From the NCBI GenBank assembly GCA_903959355.1, contig CAJBWJ010000072.1:1-22574 (forward strand): a stretch of DNA of 22,574 bases, read 5' to 3'. The notes beneath the pieces were generated by a model that was not told the DNA's origin, did no database searches, and worked only from the letters and a program-made list of their open reading frames with translations. Position 1 is the first letter of the stretch. Each line of letters starts with the position of its first letter. Shown here one piece after another: positions 12,282-19,602 of this stretch. The translations under genes were made by a program, and so were the position numbers. Source of the stretch: an uncultured bacterium. GTDB lineage: Bacteria; Patescibacteriota; Microgenomatia; UBA1400; PJMF01.

Positions 12282-14288
12282 ATGAACATTCTAATTCCAG
12301 ATTCGTGGTTGCGAGAACATTTGGTGACTAAGGCTACAAAAGCAGATATTCAAAAGTATCTTTCCCTAAGCGGGCCTTCTGTGGAAAGAATTTATAACAA
12401 TGAAGTTTACGATATTGAAGTCACTACTAATCGTGTCGACAGCATGTCAGTACGTGGTATTGCTCGTGAAGCAGCCACCATCTTAAAAAGAGCTGACATC
12501 GAAGCACAACTAAAAAAAGTTGCTTTTGCTCCAATTAAACAAAATTCAAACAAAAATTTACCTTTACCTGAAATCATTTATGAAACAGACAGCGTCCATC
12601 GTGTTTTAGCTGTAGTAATGACCGATGTTAAACATCTAGACAGTCCAGAATTCATGAAGAGAAGACTCGAAGCAATCGAACTTAATGTTCATGAGGCTTT
12701 GATCGATATCAGCAATTACATTACTCACGAACTCGGCCATCCTTGCCATGTCTTTGACTATGACAAAATTATGAGTAGAGGTGGCAAAATCATCATCAAA
12801 GAAGCCAATAAAGGTAAAGATTTTGTTACTTTGGATGAAGTTGAGCATGAAACTCTTGGTGGCGAAATTGTTTTTGAGTCCAAAGACGGTGAAATTATTG
12901 ATTTACCAGCTATCAAAGGCACTCTTAACACTTGCGTCGATAAAAACACCAAATCCATTTTGTTTTGGATTGAATCTTTGGACGCTAAAAAAGTCCGTCA
13001 AGCTTCCATGGGCCATGCCATCCGCACCGTTGCCGCACAATTAAATGAAAAAAATGTCGATCCAAATCTTGGCCTAGAAGTCATGGAGTATGGCGTAGAA
13101 CTATTTTCTAAACTTTGCCAAGCCAAAGTCGCCTCAGAACTTTATGATTATTTTCCAGATCACCAAATTCCAAAAAAAGTCTCCGTCAAACTAGAAACCA
13201 TTGAAAATTATCTCGGTATCAAACTAAAAGAAAATGAAATCAGAGAAATTTTACTAGATCTAGATTTTTCAGTCGAAATAACCGATGGAGTAGTTAAGGT
13301 CACTCCACCTACTTTTCGTCCAGATGTCCAAATTGGCGCTGATGTAATTGAAGAATTAGCTAGAATTTATGGTTATCATAATTTGCCAAGTAAGCTCATG
13401 AATGGCGAATTATCAATCAATCCAGATCCAAATACTAATTATCAATTTGAAAGTTTAATTAAACATTTTTTAGCTGACATTGGTTGGCAAGAAATTTATA
13501 GTTATTCTCTAATAAGTGAGCAGCAAGCCTTGGATTCTGGATTTAGTCTTGCAGAGCATTTGAAATTAGCCAATCCTCTCAAAGAAGAAACCACTTATTT
13601 GCGCCGCACTCTCGTGCCTTCTTTAATTGAAATTATTGAAAATAACAAAGCTCAAAAACAAATGTCTGTTTTTGAATTAGCCTGTGTTTATCATCCTAGA
13701 GAAAATGATTTGCCTGAACAAAAGCTCAAATTAACACTTGTTTCCAATCGAGCTTATCGTGAAATCAAAGGTGATTTGCTTAATCTTTTTGACCGCCTCT
13801 ATATTTTTTCTCATGATCAAGAATTAATCATAAAAGAGAAAATTAGCAAAGAAATTCAAATGCCAATTGCTAAACAAGAAGCAGATCTAATCATTAGAGA
13901 TGGCAAAACTAAAACAGAAATTGGCACGCTCATGATTTTAGGAAAAAAATTAACAGCAATCGAATTAAACTTAAAAGAATTAATCAGCGTAGCCAAAAAA
14001 TATCCAAATTATAAAAAACTAATTAAGACTGCTTCCATCGTTGAAGAAATGACTTTCACACTCACCAAAGAAACTGCTGTCGGCGATTTAATCGAAGCCT
14101 TCAAAAAAGTTGACGAAAGAATTATAAAAGTTGAGCTGCTAGACATTTACGAAAGTAATTACAGCTTCAGCTTTATTTTTCAAGATTCATCATTTAATAT
14201 AAGCAGTGAAGAAGTCGAGCCCATTAGACAAAGTATCGTCAAGATAGGTAAAGATGAATTCAAAGCTAGTCTGGTTGGACAAGTTTAA
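12282..14288 (+). CDS. pheT: Phenylalanyl-tRNA synthetase beta subunit, short form without tRNA-binding OB domain
   Basis: Non-catalytic subunit of PheRS, involved in editing and tRNA binding. At 668 aa it is about 120-130 shorter than the usual 790-800. The N-terminus passes from LSLSGPSVERIYNNEVYDIEV straight to TTNRVDSMSVRGIAREAATIL, so the EMAP-like B2 domain normally inserted there is absent. The B3/B4 editing region (about 95-235, including YITHELGHPCHVFDYDKI), B5 (about 303-375), the catalytic-like core (about 385-570) and a C-terminal FDX-ACB anticodon-binding domain (about 585-668, VEEMTFTLTKETAVGDLIEAF) remain. It has no close Shine-Dalgarno and is probably translated by coupling with pheS. 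Its 3' end overlaps the next gene by 35 bp. Confidence 0.95.
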   Translation: MNILIPDSWLREHLVTKATKADIQKYLSLSGPSVERIYNNEVYDIEVTTNRVDSMSVRGIAREAATILKRADIEAQLKKVAFAPIKQNSNKNLPLPEIIYETDSVHRVLAVVMTDVKHLDSPEFMKRRLEAIELNVHEALIDISNYITHELGHPCHVFDYDKIMSRGGKIIIKEANKGKDFVTLDEVEHETLGGEIVFESKDGEIIDLPAIKGTLNTCVDKNTKSILFWIESLDAKKVRQASMGHAIRTVAAQLNEKNVDPNLGLEVMEYGVELFSKLCQAKVASELYDYFPDHQIPKKVSVKLETIENYLGIKLKENEIREILLDLDFSVEITDGVVKVTPPTFRPDVQIGADVIEELARIYGYHNLPSKLMNGELSINPDPNTNYQFESLIKHFLADIGWQEIYSYSLISEQQALDSGFSLAEHLKLANPLKEETTYLRRTLVPSLIEIIENNKAQKQMSVFELACVYHPRENDLPEQKLKLTLVSNRAYREIKGDLLNLFDRLYIFSHDQELIIKEKISKEIQMPIAKQEADLIIRDGKTKTEIGTLMILGKKLTAIELNLKELISVAKKYPNYKKLIKTASIVEEMTFTLTKETAVGDLIEAFKKVDERIIKVELLDIYESNYSFSFIFQDSSFNISSEEVEPIRQSIVKIGKDEFKASLVGQV

Positions 14289-15486
14289 AGAAAAAAATAT
14301 CATCGATCTAGTAAAACTGCTGTTATTCTTTTTCATTGTTTTTACTTTTAGCATTAATTTATTCTACAAAATCTCTTTAGATGGAGCTTATGTGCATGGA
14401 TTGCTAATCGATTATTTAATTCCAAAAATTTATTTGGCTGAATTTTTTCTCATTCCGTTTTTAATCATCGAAGTTAAACAACTAAAAAAAGTTAGTTTAA
14501 ACAATTTCTTCTGTTTTTTTGTTTTAATTTTGCTGCTTCGCCAGTTATCTAGTCAAAATGCTTTGGCTGCTTTTACTCATCTGATTCATTTTGTAGAAAT
14601 TTTGTTATTTTTTAGTGTCGTTAAACACGATCCACTTTTCAAAACAAAAATGGCAGAGAAATTTATTTTAGGAGCAATATTCAGTGTAGTTCTTTTCCAA
14701 AGTCTTTTAGCTAACTATCAGTTTATTTTTCAAAAATCACTACTGACTTATCAATTTTTAGGTGAAACTAATCTAAATGACTTTGCCAATATTAGTCGAG
14801 CACAATTCTTCTTTGGTGAAAAAATCCTGCCTTATGGAACGACGGCTCACCCAAACATTTTGGCAGGAATGATTGTTATTTTTTCAATCTTAATTATTAA
14901 TAAAATCAGAGGTTGTAGAAAAACCCAATTGGTTGTCGTTCTAAACGCTTTGCTCATTATTTTTCTAACTCAATCCCTAACCGCTTTATTTACTCTAGGA
15001 CTTTATTTTATTTATCGCTTGGTTGAAGAAACAAAAGCTAGAAAATTATTCGTTGCAATAATTTATTATTTTTTTATTATTCTTTTACCTTATTCATTAA
15101 GCGTAATTGCCAACACTAACCCAAGTTTTGATTCAATCAATCGCCGTGCAGCACTAAATGAAACAGCTTTGAAAATGTTTGGAAATAATCCTATTTTCGG
15201 AGTAGGAATTAACAATTTTACTCTTGAGCTAGAAAACTATCCAACAAATTCATACAACAAAGAAATTGTTCGCTTCGTTCAACCAGTCCACAATCTTTTG
15301 TTTCTTATCTTGAGCGAGGGTGGTTTGTTATTGATAGTTGTTTTACTTTTCTTAATTAGCCAAGCCAAGATTGATAGATTTTATCAAAAATCCATAATTC
15401 TTCTAGCCATCGCTAGTCTAGATCACTATTTACTCACTCAATTTTCTGGACTAAGTTTACTGGCTTTGTTTTATCTTTTTATCTAA
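14254..15486 (+). CDS. O-antigen ligase-like (Wzy/WaaL family) polytopic membrane protein
   Basis: Membrane protein of the O-antigen ligase/polymerase superfamily, which handles polyprenyl-linked glycans at the outer face of the membrane. About ten hydrophobic segments are visible between residues 15 and 410. The family-type loop GTTAHPNILAGMIVIFSILI occurs near residue 195. The large extracytoplasmic loop has NRRAALNETALKMFGNNPIFGVGINNF and FVQPVHNLLFLILSEGG, the conserved Arg, Gly-x-Gly and His positions of Wzy_C-type proteins. Length 410 aa is normal. The ATG at 14254 lies inside the pheT 3' end with an AGG a few bases upstream, so it is probably co-transcribed with pheST. Its stop overlaps the stop of the convergent PBP gene. 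The target polymer is unknown. Confidence 0.82.
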   Translation: MNSKLVWLDKFKEKNIIDLVKLLLFFFIVFTFSINLFYKISLDGAYVHGLLIDYLIPKIYLAEFFLIPFLIIEVKQLKKVSLNNFFCFFVLILLLRQLSSQNALAAFTHLIHFVEILLFFSVVKHDPLFKTKMAEKFILGAIFSVVLFQSLLANYQFIFQKSLLTYQFLGETNLNDFANISRAQFFFGEKILPYGTTAHPNILAGMIVIFSILIINKIRGCRKTQLVVVLNALLIIFLTQSLTALFTLGLYFIYRLVEETKARKLFVAIIYYFFIILLPYSLSVIANTNPSFDSINRRAALNETALKMFGNNPIFGVGINNFTLELENYPTNSYNKEIVRFVQPVHNLLFLILSEGGLLLIVVLLFLISQAKIDRFYQKSIILLAIASLDHYLLTQFSGLSLLALFYLFI

Positions 15487-18200
15487 AGCGAAACGGCAGC
15501 GCTAGGGGTAGCCGTCACGATTGGAGCCACCGTTATAGTTGGAGTCGGGGTAGGAGTTGGCTCGACATAATCCCACTTCATTCCACCTGTACCAATTTTA
15601 ATCTTATCAGTTTCTTTAACACTTCCGCCTCTAGAAAAAGCCTTGGCACTTAGCTCATATTTGCCACGAGCTAACTTAATCGTATCTTGAAATTCATGTT
15701 CATTGTCTACGGTTTTTTTGAGTTCACCATTAACATAAAATTCAAGCTTGGCGACACCGGCATCACTGCCTGCTTTAACTTTATAAGTAATGTCTTCACC
15801 ATCAAAGTTCTCTTGGTTTTTTGGCTGTTCAAGACTCACAGAGATGTCACCTTCGGCTCCGCAGTACTCAGTTGGGTTTCCATAACGAGTATCAGTCTGA
15901 GAGGCCATCCATCTATCTATGGCTTCTTGCCAACGATTTTTGCCATCTTCACTCACAGGATCATTTTCTTTAAGAACAATAAATTCTTTTTCGCTATAAT
16001 CTCCAGCAGCAATTTTGGCTTCAGTTGCCAATTTACCTTCTTCACCCTTACAGACTTTGACTAATTTATGAATCGGATCAAGTTCATTGCTTAGACTTCC
16101 TTTGATTATGTAGTCTTGTTTGCTTGGAAAATTATCATGATTTCTAAATCCAGAAATTGAATCTAGATCAACTTTTTCAACATTATCTGGCATTTGCCAT
16201 GCCGGAGCTTTGTAGCCAAGATCAAGAGCTGCATAAATAGTACGACGCCAGATTGGAGAAGCACCAGTAATACCAGAAGCCACATAACTCATGGCGGTGC
16301 CATCATTATTACCAACCCAAGTGCCAACAATCACATCCTGACTCCAACCTATAGTCCAGTTGTCTTTCATACTGTTAGTAGTACCAGTTTTAACAGCAAT
16401 TGGCTTACCAGTATTAAGTAGGGAGTTGGCACCAAAAGCGAGTAGACGAGCACTATTATCGGAGAGTATGTCGTTAATAATAAAAGTTTCACCTTGATCA
16501 ATAATTCTTTGACCTTCAGTTTGGCGATATTCATAAAGTGTTCGACCGTTCTGATCTTCAACTTTGAGAATTGAGACTGGTTCAATTTTCAAACCACCAT
16601 TGGCAAAGGCACAATAAGCTGTCACCAAATCAATCATTTTCACTTCAGCACCACCCAAAGTTACAGCTAAACCAAATCGCTTCATATTTTCTGAAGTTGG
16701 CTCCAAGGTTTTTAGACCCATGGTGTAAGCTAAATTCAAAAAATTCTCCAAACCAACAATTGCTAGCGATTTCACAGCAGGAATATTGAGAGAACTACCG
16801 AGTGATTCGCGCAAGCTAACCGGACCTCTAAATTTACCGTCATAATTTTTAGGAATATAGGGCTTTTCAACTTCATTGTGATTGAAAGTAGTTTCTACAT
16901 CCATCAGCATGGAGGCTGGGTTATAGCCCTTTTGAATCATGCCGAGATAAGTAATTGGCTTGATCGAAGATCCAGGTTGACGAAGTGCGTCAACAGCCAC
17001 ATTAAATTGTCCACCAGTTTCAGTATCAAAATAATCTTTGCTACCAACCATAGCTAAAATTTCACCAGTTTTTGGATTCATTGTTAAAGAAGCACCATTG
17101 CTAATTTTGTATTTAGCCACTCCTTCAACTTCTTGCGTCACTGCTTCTTGAGCTTTTTCTTGGAGTTTCCAATCTAGAGAAGTAGTAACCTTTAGTCCAC
17201 CCTTACTAACTATGTCAGCCCCAAACATTTCTTCAAGTTGTGATCGCACATAAAAAACAAAGTGCGGAGCTTTTATTTCTGAAGCCGCTCTTTCAAATTT
17301 CAAATTCTCTATAGCAGAAAGGCTATCTTGATAAGCTGCCTCAGTAATATAACCATTTTCTTTCATTGCAGTTAACACAGTTCTCGTACGCATTTGCCAA
17401 TACGGCTTACCATTTTCATCTAGCGATCCAGAATAAGGAGAATAGACACTTGGCCTCTGAGGCAGACCAGCTAGAAAAGCTGATTCAAGAAGTGTTAGCT
17501 CAGAAACTGGTTTATTGAAATAAATTTCTACCGCAGTGCCAACACCCCAACCATTGCCACCGTAAGGTGCTTCATTGAGATACATTTCAAGTATTTGGTC
17601 TTTGCTAAATTTTCGCTCAATTTGCGTAGAAATCACAAATTCTTTAAATTTACGGGTGATAGATCTTTCGTTGGTGAGCAAAACATTTTTAACTAACTGC
17701 TGGGTGAGAGTAGAGCCACCCACCACTCTTTGTTTGAAAATGAAATTATAAGGAATACGCAAAATGGTCATGAAATCGAAACCACCATGTTTATAGAAAT
17801 CCTTATCTTCAATAGCTACAGTCGCATTTTTGAGAGTTTCTGGAATTTGAGCAATACCAACTGGATTGCGTCTTTCTTCTTCAAAAAGATCATAGAGCAA
17901 TTGACCGCCTCGGTCATAAATTTTGCTACTAAAACCTTCTTTACGAACTACTTCTCCTGGCTTTGGTAGCTCGCGAGAATACCAAGCAAACATGGACAAA
18001 AAAGCAACGATGCCAAAAATCACCAATCCAAAAAACCCAAAAGCAAGCAAGCGAAATCTCTTGGCTCGCAATAATTTCTTTTCCTGTGGAGACAAAATAT
18101 GATGATTTCGCAAACGACGAGATCTGAGTTTCCTTGGCATAAAGCTGATTACTTTTCTCTTAAGCTTCATTAAGAATAGCACAAATTTTTCTTTTATCAC
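15483..18200 (-). CDS. Class A penicillin-binding protein (PBP1A-like: GT51 transglycosylase plus transpeptidase)
   Basis: Bifunctional peptidoglycan synthase. A basic cytoplasmic N-terminus is followed by one membrane segment (about 51-72). The GT51 domain has catalytic Glu131 in TVAIEDKDFYKHGG, GGSTLTQQ (161-168) and the RKFKE and ILEMYLNE motifs. The transpeptidase has Ser411 in QPGSSIKP (SxxK), SLN at 470-472 (SxN) and KTGT at 604-607. The C-terminal 130 residues resemble a small Ig-like beta domain (VAKLEFYVNGELKKT) and end in a Pro/Thr-rich tail, probably wall-spanning. The GTG at 18200 is taken as start because it lies 6 nt after an extended -10; internal ATGs at codons 11 and 21 are alternatives. 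It converges on the O-antigen-ligase-like gene and diverges from tyrS. Confidence 0.95.
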   Translation of the reverse strand: MIKEKFVLFLMKLKRKVISFMPRKLRSRRLRNHHILSPQEKKLLRAKRFRLLAFGFFGLVIFGIVAFLSMFAWYSRELPKPGEVVRKEGFSSKIYDRGGQLLYDLFEEERRNPVGIAQIPETLKNATVAIEDKDFYKHGGFDFMTILRIPYNFIFKQRVVGGSTLTQQLVKNVLLTNERSITRKFKEFVISTQIERKFSKDQILEMYLNEAPYGGNGWGVGTAVEIYFNKPVSELTLLESAFLAGLPQRPSVYSPYSGSLDENGKPYWQMRTRTVLTAMKENGYITEAAYQDSLSAIENLKFERAASEIKAPHFVFYVRSQLEEMFGADIVSKGGLKVTTSLDWKLQEKAQEAVTQEVEGVAKYKISNGASLTMNPKTGEILAMVGSKDYFDTETGGQFNVAVDALRQPGSSIKPITYLGMIQKGYNPASMLMDVETTFNHNEVEKPYIPKNYDGKFRGPVSLRESLGSSLNIPAVKSLAIVGLENFLNLAYTMGLKTLEPTSENMKRFGLAVTLGGAEVKMIDLVTAYCAFANGGLKIEPVSILKVEDQNGRTLYEYRQTEGQRIIDQGETFIINDILSDNSARLLAFGANSLLNTGKPIAVKTGTTNSMKDNWTIGWSQDVIVGTWVGNNDGTAMSYVASGITGASPIWRRTIYAALDLGYKAPAWQMPDNVEKVDLDSISGFRNHDNFPSKQDYIIKGSLSNELDPIHKLVKVCKGEEGKLATEAKIAAGDYSEKEFIVLKENDPVSEDGKNRWQEAIDRWMASQTDTRYGNPTEYCGAEGDISVSLEQPKNQENFDGEDITYKVKAGSDAGVAKLEFYVNGELKKTVDNEHEFQDTIKLARGKYELSAKAFSRGGSVKETDKIKIGTGGMKWDYVEPTPTPTPTITVAPIVTATPSAAVSL

Positions 18201-18206
18201 AAAGTC

Positions 18207-18215
18207 ATTTTACCA
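18207..18215 (-). promoter_or_regulatory. Extended -10 promoter of the PBP gene
   Basis: On the minus strand TGG-TAAAAT is followed by six nucleotides and the GTG start. The expected transcription start falls on or beside the first base of the GTG, predicting a leaderless mRNA. Confidence 0.5.
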
Positions 18216-18229
18216 AATTACAGACTTAA

Positions 18230-18238
18230 TGCTAGAAT
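18230..18238 (+). promoter_or_regulatory. Extended -10 promoter of tyrS
   Basis: TGC-TAGAAT lies 9 nt before the tyrS ATG, with no clear -35. It faces the PBP promoter in the 47-bp divergent gap. The predicted leader is about 2-4 nt, leaving no room for a T-box or other riboswitch. Confidence 0.5.
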
Positions 18239-18247
18239 AATAAAATC

Positions 18248-19465
18248 ATGCCAGATACAAATCCACAAAAAATTGAAATCATCTTGAGTCGCGGAGTTAG
18301 CGAAATTTTACCAAGCAAAAATAGCTTGGCTAAACTCATGACAGAAAAGAAAATTCGTCTCTATTTAGGCATTGATCCAACTGGTGCTTTTTTGCATCTT
18401 GGTCACGCAGTTGGACTTCGCAAGCTTCAACAATTTGCTGAAATGGGCCATCAAGTTATCTTATTAGTTGGCAATGGCACCGTCAAAATTGGCGACCCAA
18501 CTGGCAGAGACGAAAGTCGTCCTATGCTTGATGACGCCACTATTGAAGCTAATTTTCAAGATTGGAAGAAACAAGCTAGCAAAATTTTAAATTTTGACAT
18601 GATTGAAGTTCGCCGCAATGGCGATTGGTTAGACAAACTTAATTATGCAGAGATGGTTAAATTAATGGCCAGAACCACTGTTCAGCAACTTCTAGAGCGA
18701 GATATGTTCCAAAAAAGACTCGAGCAAGGTTTGCCTATTTTTGGTCATGAAATTATCTATCCATTACTTCAAGGTTATGATTCCGTCGTTATGGATGTTG
18801 ACTTGGAAATTGGTGGAACTGATCAAACTTTTAATATGTTGATGGGTCGTCATTTACAGCAACAATATAATAATCATGAAAAATGGGTTTTAAGTACTCC
18901 TCTTATTGAAGGAACTGATGGCCGCAAAATGAGCAAGTCATTTAATAATTATGTTGCTCTTACAGACGAACCAAGAAATATTTACGGCAAATTAATGAGT
19001 ATTAAAGATGAATTAATTATCAAATATTTTGAAGTGCTTACTAACGTGCCAACAGAAGAAATTGAAGCTATGAGTGCTGCTATGAAAAATGGTGAAAATC
19101 CAATGACTTTCAAGAAGAAATTAGCCTCCATCATTACGGCAGATCTAAGTGACGAGACAGGAGCTAAAGATGCAGAAGATTTTTTTGCCAAAACCGTACA
19201 AGGTGATGAAATGCCAGATGAAAGTGCTTTTGGCACTTTAACTATTAAAACGATCGTCAAAGACGATGGAGCACAAGCTAAAGTTATCGAAACAAGCCCA
19301 GTTTTAAGTTCTACTGAACTGAATCGTCGCGTCGAACAAGGTGCTGTCAAAATCTTGCCAGATATGAAAAAAGTCGAGAGTAGAGAAGAACTTTTGAATT
19401 TGGCAGATGGCACAAAAGTAAAATTAGGTAAACGAGATTGGTATAAAATAATTATCGCTAAATAA
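18248..19465 (+). CDS. tyrS: Tyrosyl-tRNA synthetase
   Basis: Class I aminoacyl-tRNA synthetase charging tRNA-Tyr. The HIGH-type signature HLGH is at 50-53 in GIDPTGAFLHLGHAVGLRKLQ and the KMSKS loop is exact at 227-231 (GRKMSKSFNNY). That makes it the TyrZ-like type rather than the KFGKS/KFGKT type. GGTDQTFNMLMGRHLQ forms the Tyr/tRNA-binding region. The C-terminal 70 residues (LNRRVEQGAVKIL to GKRDWYKIII) are an S4 RNA-binding domain. Length 405 aa is normal. No Shine-Dalgarno; start set by the near-leaderless geometry and by sequence. A 35-aa ORF and recG follow on the same strand. Confidence 0.96.
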   Translation: MPDTNPQKIEIILSRGVSEILPSKNSLAKLMTEKKIRLYLGIDPTGAFLHLGHAVGLRKLQQFAEMGHQVILLVGNGTVKIGDPTGRDESRPMLDDATIEANFQDWKKQASKILNFDMIEVRRNGDWLDKLNYAEMVKLMARTTVQQLLERDMFQKRLEQGLPIFGHEIIYPLLQGYDSVVMDVDLEIGGTDQTFNMLMGRHLQQQYNNHEKWVLSTPLIEGTDGRKMSKSFNNYVALTDEPRNIYGKLMSIKDELIIKYFEVLTNVPTEEIEAMSAAMKNGENPMTFKKKLASIITADLSDETGAKDAEDFFAKTVQGDEMPDESAFGTLTIKTIVKDDGAQAKVIETSPVLSSTELNRRVEQGAVKILPDMKKVESREELLNLADGTKVKLGKRDWYKIIIAK

Positions 19466-19469
19466 AAAT

Positions 19470-19577
19470 ATGAATAAAAAAAGAAGAGAAAAATTCATCA
19501 AGTTTTTTGCTATTTTAGCTATTTCAGCAATGGTTCTTGGCAGTGTTGTCAGTGCCTTGGTTTTATTTTTGTCTTAA
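19470..19577 (+). CDS. Small single-pass membrane protein, 35 aa
   Basis: The ORF begins MNKKRREKFIKFFAILAIS and ends VVSALVLFLS: a basic N-terminal stretch followed by one hydrophobic helix of about 23 residues, inside-positive by charge. It starts 4 nt after the tyrS stop, with no Shine-Dalgarno. Its layout resembles small membrane proteins of DUF4044 type, but the match is by general appearance only. It fills the gap between tyrS and recG, and the sequence has the non-random composition of a membrane helix. Function unknown. Confidence 0.5.
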   Translation: MNKKRREKFIKFFAILAISAMVLGSVVSALVLFLS

Positions 19578-19602
19578 AAAACAGCAAAGTTAAAAACAAA
19601 GT

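Noticed and set aside
15687..16064. 125-codon plus-strand ORF inside the PBP gene
   Set aside because: It is antisense to the PBP C-terminal domain, Phe/Ile-rich without family resemblance, and has no promoter or Shine-Dalgarno.
18982..19413. 143-codon minus-strand ORF inside tyrS
   Set aside because: It lies wholly within the tyrS catalytic and S4 coding region and has Ser/Leu-rich antisense composition; no start signals.
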